DNA of 64,000 nt from Sulfuricaulis sp040901545 (GTDB lineage: Bacteria; Pseudomonadota; Gammaproteobacteria; Acidiferrobacterales; Sulfurifustaceae): assembly GCF_040901545.1 (NCBI RefSeq), contig NZ_JBBDYL010000024.1:107871-171870 (forward strand). Direction: 5' to 3'. The notes beneath the pieces were generated by a model that saw only the letters and a list, made by a program, of their open reading frames with translations, was not told the DNA's origin and did no database searches. The position numbers and the translations under genes are program-made. Positions 61,101 to 64,000 of the stretch are shown here, piece after piece (positions within the stretch are counted from its first letter, which is position 1; the number at the start of each line of letters is the position of its first letter).

Positions 61101-61281
61101 GGCGACTTTGGACTCAGACCGTCCCTGGTCTTCGCCCTGCGGGCAGCCTTCGGCTGTCCAAATTCGATCCCATCGAATTTGTCTCTGCTTGTCCAAAGAC
61201 AATTTTGCCGGGAGCAAAATTGGACGAACTTCAGTTCGCCCAGAGGGCCCGCGCCAGGGATGGCGCGGGTCAAAAGTCGCC
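61101..61281. repeat. Inverted dimer of the three-hairpin element
   Basis: Left half in reverse orientation (GGCGACTTTGGACTC at 61101, stems GACC/GGTC, CAGCC/GGCTG, AAATTCGAT/ATCGAATTT). Right half forward (stems AATTTTGC/GCAAAATT, CGAACT/AGTTCG, CCGCGCCA/TGGCGCGG, ending GTCAAAAGTCGCC). Linkers GGAC, GCCC and AGGGC are shared with the nirN insert. Frames reported across it are not genes. Confidence 0.8.
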
Positions 61282-61343
61282 AAAGAGAACGACACCCCGG
61301 AGCCGCCGACTTCCCCTTGCGCTTCTCGGGAAAATCGGCGCTC

Positions 61344-61497
61344 GCCTAACTCGCCAGGCGCCGACAACACGCCTTGGGCTCAAACACGAGGCTCGCTGCT
61401 CCCGATTTTCCCTGCGATGCTCGACGGCGGCTACGGAGGGGATAAAAGCGGCAAGACAGTGCTCGACTCGCGACGACAGGAATAAGAACGACAGCAC
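61344..61497 (-). other. Possible degenerate attC-like site after the HEPN-like gene
   Basis: On the minus strand this stretch ends GTTAGGC (61350-61344), fitting the GTTRRRY core of integron attC sites, and holds an imperfect inverted repeat (CCCGATTTTCCC and GGGAAAATCGG). No clear RYYYAAC partner follows the gene stop. Confidence 0.3.
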
Positions 61498-62082
61498 TCA
61501 CCCGCGGAGGGGGTGCGTAGCGTCCCCGGAGTCTGGTGGAGCGCCTTGTTCGGCCGCATTTAGCGCACCCAGCTTGATTAGTAGCCCGGCTGCTCTTTCA
61601 TGGGCATCCTTGAAGTCAGCTTCTAGCTGCATCCAGTAGTCATCAGTTAATTCTTGTTGACGCGCCTGACCTTCAAAGTACTTCAAGAATATAGTGCCCT
61701 GTGACTGTGTGATTTCCCCGTGCGCAAAGGCATTTCGATACTTCATGATCTTTGACATGGAAAGATCGAAGTTCGCCCTCTCCTTGCCTTCGAGAATCTT
61801 TGATTCGTTTAGGATCGACATCACTACTTTTCGTTTTGCAGAGAATCCGCACCAATCAGACGTGAGAATTACTGACTCGAAGAACTCTCGTTTCGAGATA
61901 TCAGGCCCAAATAAAAAGAACGAGATCACATGCTCCATATGCTTCTCGACCGTTAAGGCAGAACTCATGACTTCCTGCGAATTCCGTAGCACCTGCCTAT
62001 GCGTAGCGATTGCTTCGTCAAGGCTTACGGGGCTGCTCCCGACAACGATGCGTGCGTGCTTTAGCAGTCTGATTTCCTTCAT
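61498..62082 (-). CDS. HEPN-like hypothetical protein
   Basis: 194 residues, mostly helical, starting MKEIRLLKHARIVVGSSPVS. MKYRNAFAHGEI contains R-N-x3-H, which fits the HEPN RX4-6H ribonuclease motif. It lies beside an AbiV-family gene, separated only by an attC-like palindrome. It has lower GC than the core genes. Function inferred only. Confidence 0.6.
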   Translation of the reverse strand: MKEIRLLKHARIVVGSSPVSLDEAIATHRQVLRNSQEVMSSALTVEKHMEHVISFFLFGPDISKREFFESVILTSDWCGFSAKRKVVMSILNESKILEGKERANFDLSMSKIMKYRNAFAHGEITQSQGTIFLKYFEGQARQQELTDDYWMQLEADFKDAHERAAGLLIKLGALNAAEQGAPPDSGDATHPLRG

Positions 62083-62106
62083 GGATCTCGATGTTCACCT
62101 TGTGAT

Positions 62107-62170
62107 GCCGAACGTGCGGCTGAGCGGCGCGGCGCTGTTTGCCGCGTCCGTTTCCAGCTGCGAGTTAGAC
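62107..62170 (-). other. attC-like recombination site between the HEPN-like and abiV genes
   Basis: On the minus strand it begins GTCTAAC (fits RYYYAAC) two bases after the abiV stop. It continues as an imperfect GC-rich palindrome (GGACGCGGC...GCCGCGCC) and ends GTTCGGC, one mismatch from GTTRRRY. Length 64 bp and placement match integron cassette ends. Confidence 0.5.
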
Positions 62171-62172
62171 CG

Positions 62173-62832
62173 TTATTCATCTTCCGTTCTATCCGCGAAG
62201 CGCATAATTTTTCTAAAATCTCTGCGTGCGTCTCGACCCATTTTTGGCCACAGGCCTTGCAAACGATCAATCAGTCTGTGTGTCAACAACCCTTCTAGTT
62301 CTTCGATGTCCACAATGTGGGTCCCCTTCACGCTACCGGCGGTCAAGACTAAAAGGAAGTCATTTACGACTGTGATCTGTGTTTCTGTCTGTTTCTTCGT
62401 TGTCTTAAATGGTGAAGCAATTCGCGCTTTCAGATCTACTTTCCGTCCCTTTCGCGGTAGCCCCACATAGAATGCATTCTGTTTTGCTTTTTCTACGGAG
62501 CCGTCAAAAATTCGCTGTATTGCCTTTCTTGCGAACATCGGTAGCTCGACATACACCGCGAACTTGTTTTGCTTGTATCGGTGGTCATATGTTAAGCGGA
62601 CTATCGCTTCCTCCTGATCCGGCGGATACCTTCCCTCTGTTCGACTTCGCCAAACTAAGTCTTCTAACACCAGATACTTGCCGAGTTCTTCCAGGGACAG
62701 AACAGACAAGCCATAAGCAGACGCATGAGACTGGTTTTTGAACAGAAGAATCGCGTCTTCATGCAGTCGAAGTGCATTTTGAAACGAAAGCACTCCCATC
62801 CGGTCAAGTTTGCGAAGGTTGGCATGGCTCAT
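62173..62832 (-). CDS. AbiV-family abortive infection protein (HEPN_AbiV)
   Basis: 219 residues. ALRLHEDAILLFKNQSHASA then YGLSVLSLEELGKYL is the AbiV signature, including the EELGK core. AbiV of lactococcal phage defence blocks phage translation, and the wider family are HEPN proteins. It ends just before an attC-like site and starts 16 bp after a GTTAGAC core, so it has the shape of a single-gene cassette. Confidence 0.78.
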   Translation of the reverse strand: MSHANLRKLDRMGVLSFQNALRLHEDAILLFKNQSHASAYGLSVLSLEELGKYLVLEDLVWRSRTEGRYPPDQEEAIVRLTYDHRYKQNKFAVYVELPMFARKAIQRIFDGSVEKAKQNAFYVGLPRKGRKVDLKARIASPFKTTKKQTETQITVVNDFLLVLTAGSVKGTHIVDIEELEGLLTHRLIDRLQGLWPKMGRDARRDFRKIMRFADRTEDE

Positions 62833-62850
62833 CTGTTAACAGTAAAGGTC

Positions 62851-63055
62851 TAACAGTTGAGTATACGGATCATGCGGCAATATTCTGCCGCACTGTCCGG
62901 TATATTGAGAAGAAGTTTCTTGAAATGTAAGGAGATTTTCCAGGTATATAAGCAATTTCTTATAGGGGATATACCGCAACATCCGATAGGCACACTTAAT
63001 ACCATACCGGCTTGGCAGGGCCAGGTGTTGCTCAAACCCCGTAGCGCGCGCCGAG
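62851..63055. repeat. 205-bp direct repeat, copy 1
   Basis: Nearly the same as 63699-63897. It starts TAACAGTTGAGTATACGGAT and contains a hairpin TGCGGCA-ATATTC-TGCCGCA inside a larger imperfect palindrome. A 6-bp insertion (TAATACCATACC versus TTATACC) and scattered changes separate the copies. On the minus strand it ends CAACTGTTAGAC, an attC-like core. Frames across it are not genes. Confidence 0.85.
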
Positions 63056-63110
63056 TACCGCCGCCTGTAAATGCACTGCCGCTTCCGGCGCGTCCGGCAC
63101 CACTGCCATG

Positions 63111-63338
63111 TTATGTGTTACCGCGATTCGCTACTGGCTGGAGCGCAAATACGCGTGCGAGCTTGGTGGCAGCGGCGATATCGCCACGCCTTAGTGCGTC
63201 ACGCACATCATCAAGTTTGTACGCGTCTGCTACTGACAAATACGGCGACCATTCTGTTTCATCTTCAAGAAGCTCGACATCCACCTCGGCAACGTACTTG
63301 CCTTCGTGCACATATTTGACTCTATGGCGCTTACTCAT
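63111..63338 (-). CDS. Probable antitoxin partner of the DUF4258 protein
   Basis: 75 residues, starting MSKRHRVKYVHEGKYVAEVD, acidic centre (ELLEDETEWSPYLSVADAYK). It overlaps the upstream gene by 8 bases and follows it, as in toxin-first pairs. I recognise it by arrangement more than by sequence. Confidence 0.6.
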   Translation of the reverse strand: MSKRHRVKYVHEGKYVAEVDVELLEDETEWSPYLSVADAYKLDDVRDALRRGDIAAATKLARVFALQPVANRGNT

Positions 63339-63663
63339 CTTTGCCTCTTCGCTTGGTAAAGGTGCTGTCCCAGCGGTTGGGTTCGGGGCGATAGGCGGTT
63401 ACAACCACCGCCGGGGAAGTGAGTCCTTTCGGAATTCCCCATACAACATGAATGGGCCTGGCGTCTCTGTCAAATTGTAGCACCAGCACGGCGCGGCCCT
63501 TGGGAAATGTGGGGTAATCCTCAACAAGGGCGGCCTTGTTTACACCCGCCAGGATATCCCGAACGTATATCCCGTCCGCCGCGATCTCATCGTAACCATG
63601 CTCGGATATCCGCACGTCTCCGGCAGCAACGAGCTTCTTTACAACCGCCAGCGTCTCGCTCAA
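63331..63663 (-). CDS. DUF4258-family protein, probable toxin
   Basis: 110 residues with the DUF4258 pattern (VRISEHGYDEIAADGI; GRAVLVLQFDRDARPIHVVW then GIPKG; VVVTAYRPEPNRWD). It resembles RelE/BrnT-like small RNases in outline. It is paired with the overlapping downstream gene and flanked on both sides by copies of the 200-bp repeat. Confidence 0.7.
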   Translation of the reverse strand: MSETLAVVKKLVAAGDVRISEHGYDEIAADGIYVRDILAGVNKAALVEDYPTFPKGRAVLVLQFDRDARPIHVVWGIPKGLTSPAVVVTAYRPEPNRWDSTFTKRRGKDE

Positions 63664-63698
63664 ATTATCGGGCCTCGTGCGCTGTGTTTATTGACGCA

Positions 63699-63897
63699 TA
63701 ACAGTTGAGTATACGGATCATGCGGCAATATTCTGCCGCACTGTCCGGTATATTGGAATTGAGTTGGTTGAAATGTAAGGGAAATAATTTGATATATGCG
63801 CATTTCCTTATAGGGGATATACCGCAACATCCGATAGGCACACTTATACCGGCTTTGCAGGGCCGGGTGTTGCTCAAACCCCGTAGCACGCGCCGAG
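63699..63897. repeat. 199-bp direct repeat, copy 2
   Basis: Second copy of 62851-63055. On the minus strand it ends CAACTGTTATGC just upstream of the DUF4258 gene. The two copies are 848 bp apart and bracket the toxin-antitoxin pair exactly. Confidence 0.85.
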
Positions 63898-63961
63898 CAT
63901 CGCAGCCGGAATCGGGGTATTCGCGAGACTTTTGATTGTGCCCGAGGGTGAGCAACTGTGT

Positions 63962-64000
63962 TTATCCCACGATGTTTTGGAGTTGCCATGGTGTATTGCT
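63962..64000 (-). CDS. Possible 3' end of another cassette gene (partial)
   Basis: The last 12 codons of an open minus-strand frame (SNTPWQLQNIVG, stop) enter from the right edge. Too short to identify. Confidence 0.25.
   Translation of the reverse strand, partial: SNTPWQLQNIVG

Noticed and set aside
61041..61640. Several overlapping plus-strand frames of 100-186 codons
   Set aside because: They run through palindromic repeat DNA and antisense to the HEPN-like gene; no protein family fits.
62851..63897. Direct repeats considered as a CRISPR array or insertion sequence ends
   Set aside because: Units are 200 bp and only two, with genes between; no transposase and no terminal inverted repeats.
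1..64000. tRNA, rRNA, CRISPR arrays and integrase or transposase genes
   Set aside because: I looked for these and saw none in the window, although RNA genes could be missed by eye.

Overview
The window is about 64 kb of GC-rich proteobacterial chromosome. Its core is an anaerobic-respiration region of a denitrifier that makes ubiquinone. The gene set (nirS with the complete heme d1 set apart from nirE, dnr, nnrS, ubiTUV, gcvR, yqjG-type glutathionyl-hydroquinone reductase, kef) points to a gammaproteobacterium, perhaps a sulfur- or iron-cycle chemolithotroph. The exact taxon cannot be read from the sequence.

Layout. 1-5.4 kb: a multiheme cytochrome / four-cluster Fe-S protein / NrfD-type quinone module, a heme-binding cytochrome cut by the left edge, and an FNR-like regulator. 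5.5-10.9 kb: ubiD, then the O2-independent ubiquinone genes ubiT, ubiU and ubiV with a radical-SAM gene, and an anchored cytochrome c'-like protein. 10.9-19.2 kb: an HNH protein, a broken yqaA, a DsbA-like lipoprotein, then a LysR-controlled electrophile/quinone detoxification run (pirin remnant, DoxX, yqjG, GST, Kef, extradiol dioxygenase). 19.2-23 kb: a recombination scar with two toxin-antitoxin modules and truncated copies of neighbouring genes. 23-27.6 kb: ABC transporter, chaB, inositol phosphatase family, msrA, gcvR. 27.7-37.2 kb: nirN, nirJ, nirH, nirG, nirL, nirD, nirF, nirC and nirS, all on the minus strand (transcribed nirS first). 37.5-47.6 kb: two unusual heme-copper oxidase-family proteins, a hemerythrin, a cytochrome b / ferredoxin / MvhD fusion, SCO, a CuA subunit, a small membrane subunit and two heme A synthases. 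47.7-56.4 kb: a large PAS-GGDEF-EAL protein, nnrS, a SirB2-family gene, hemolysin III, a DksA-like gene, dnr, moaC. 56.7-60.9 kb: an Nfn-like fused flavoprotein and a glycine-zipper lipoprotein. 60.9-64 kb: palindromic repeats, then what looks like a tail of integron-type gene cassettes with AbiV/HEPN proteins and a toxin-antitoxin pair.

How it fits together. Nine matches to the FNR/DNR box (TTGAY-N4-RTCAA) lie in front of respiratory genes from one end of the core to the other. They include nirS, nnrS, dnr itself, the cytochrome b fusion, the CuA oxidase-like operon, ubiD/ubiT and the ubiUV operon. The simplest reading is one low-O2/NO regulon that makes quinone without O2, reduces nitrite to NO with NirS, and passes NO to a non-canonical NO reductase. 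No norCB or norZ is present in the window. The most unusual items are the CuB-less oxidase homologue, the Gln-containing CuA oxidase homologue, the cytochrome b-ferredoxin-MvhD fusion, the palindromic element inserted in frame inside nirN, and the cassette-like defence tail.
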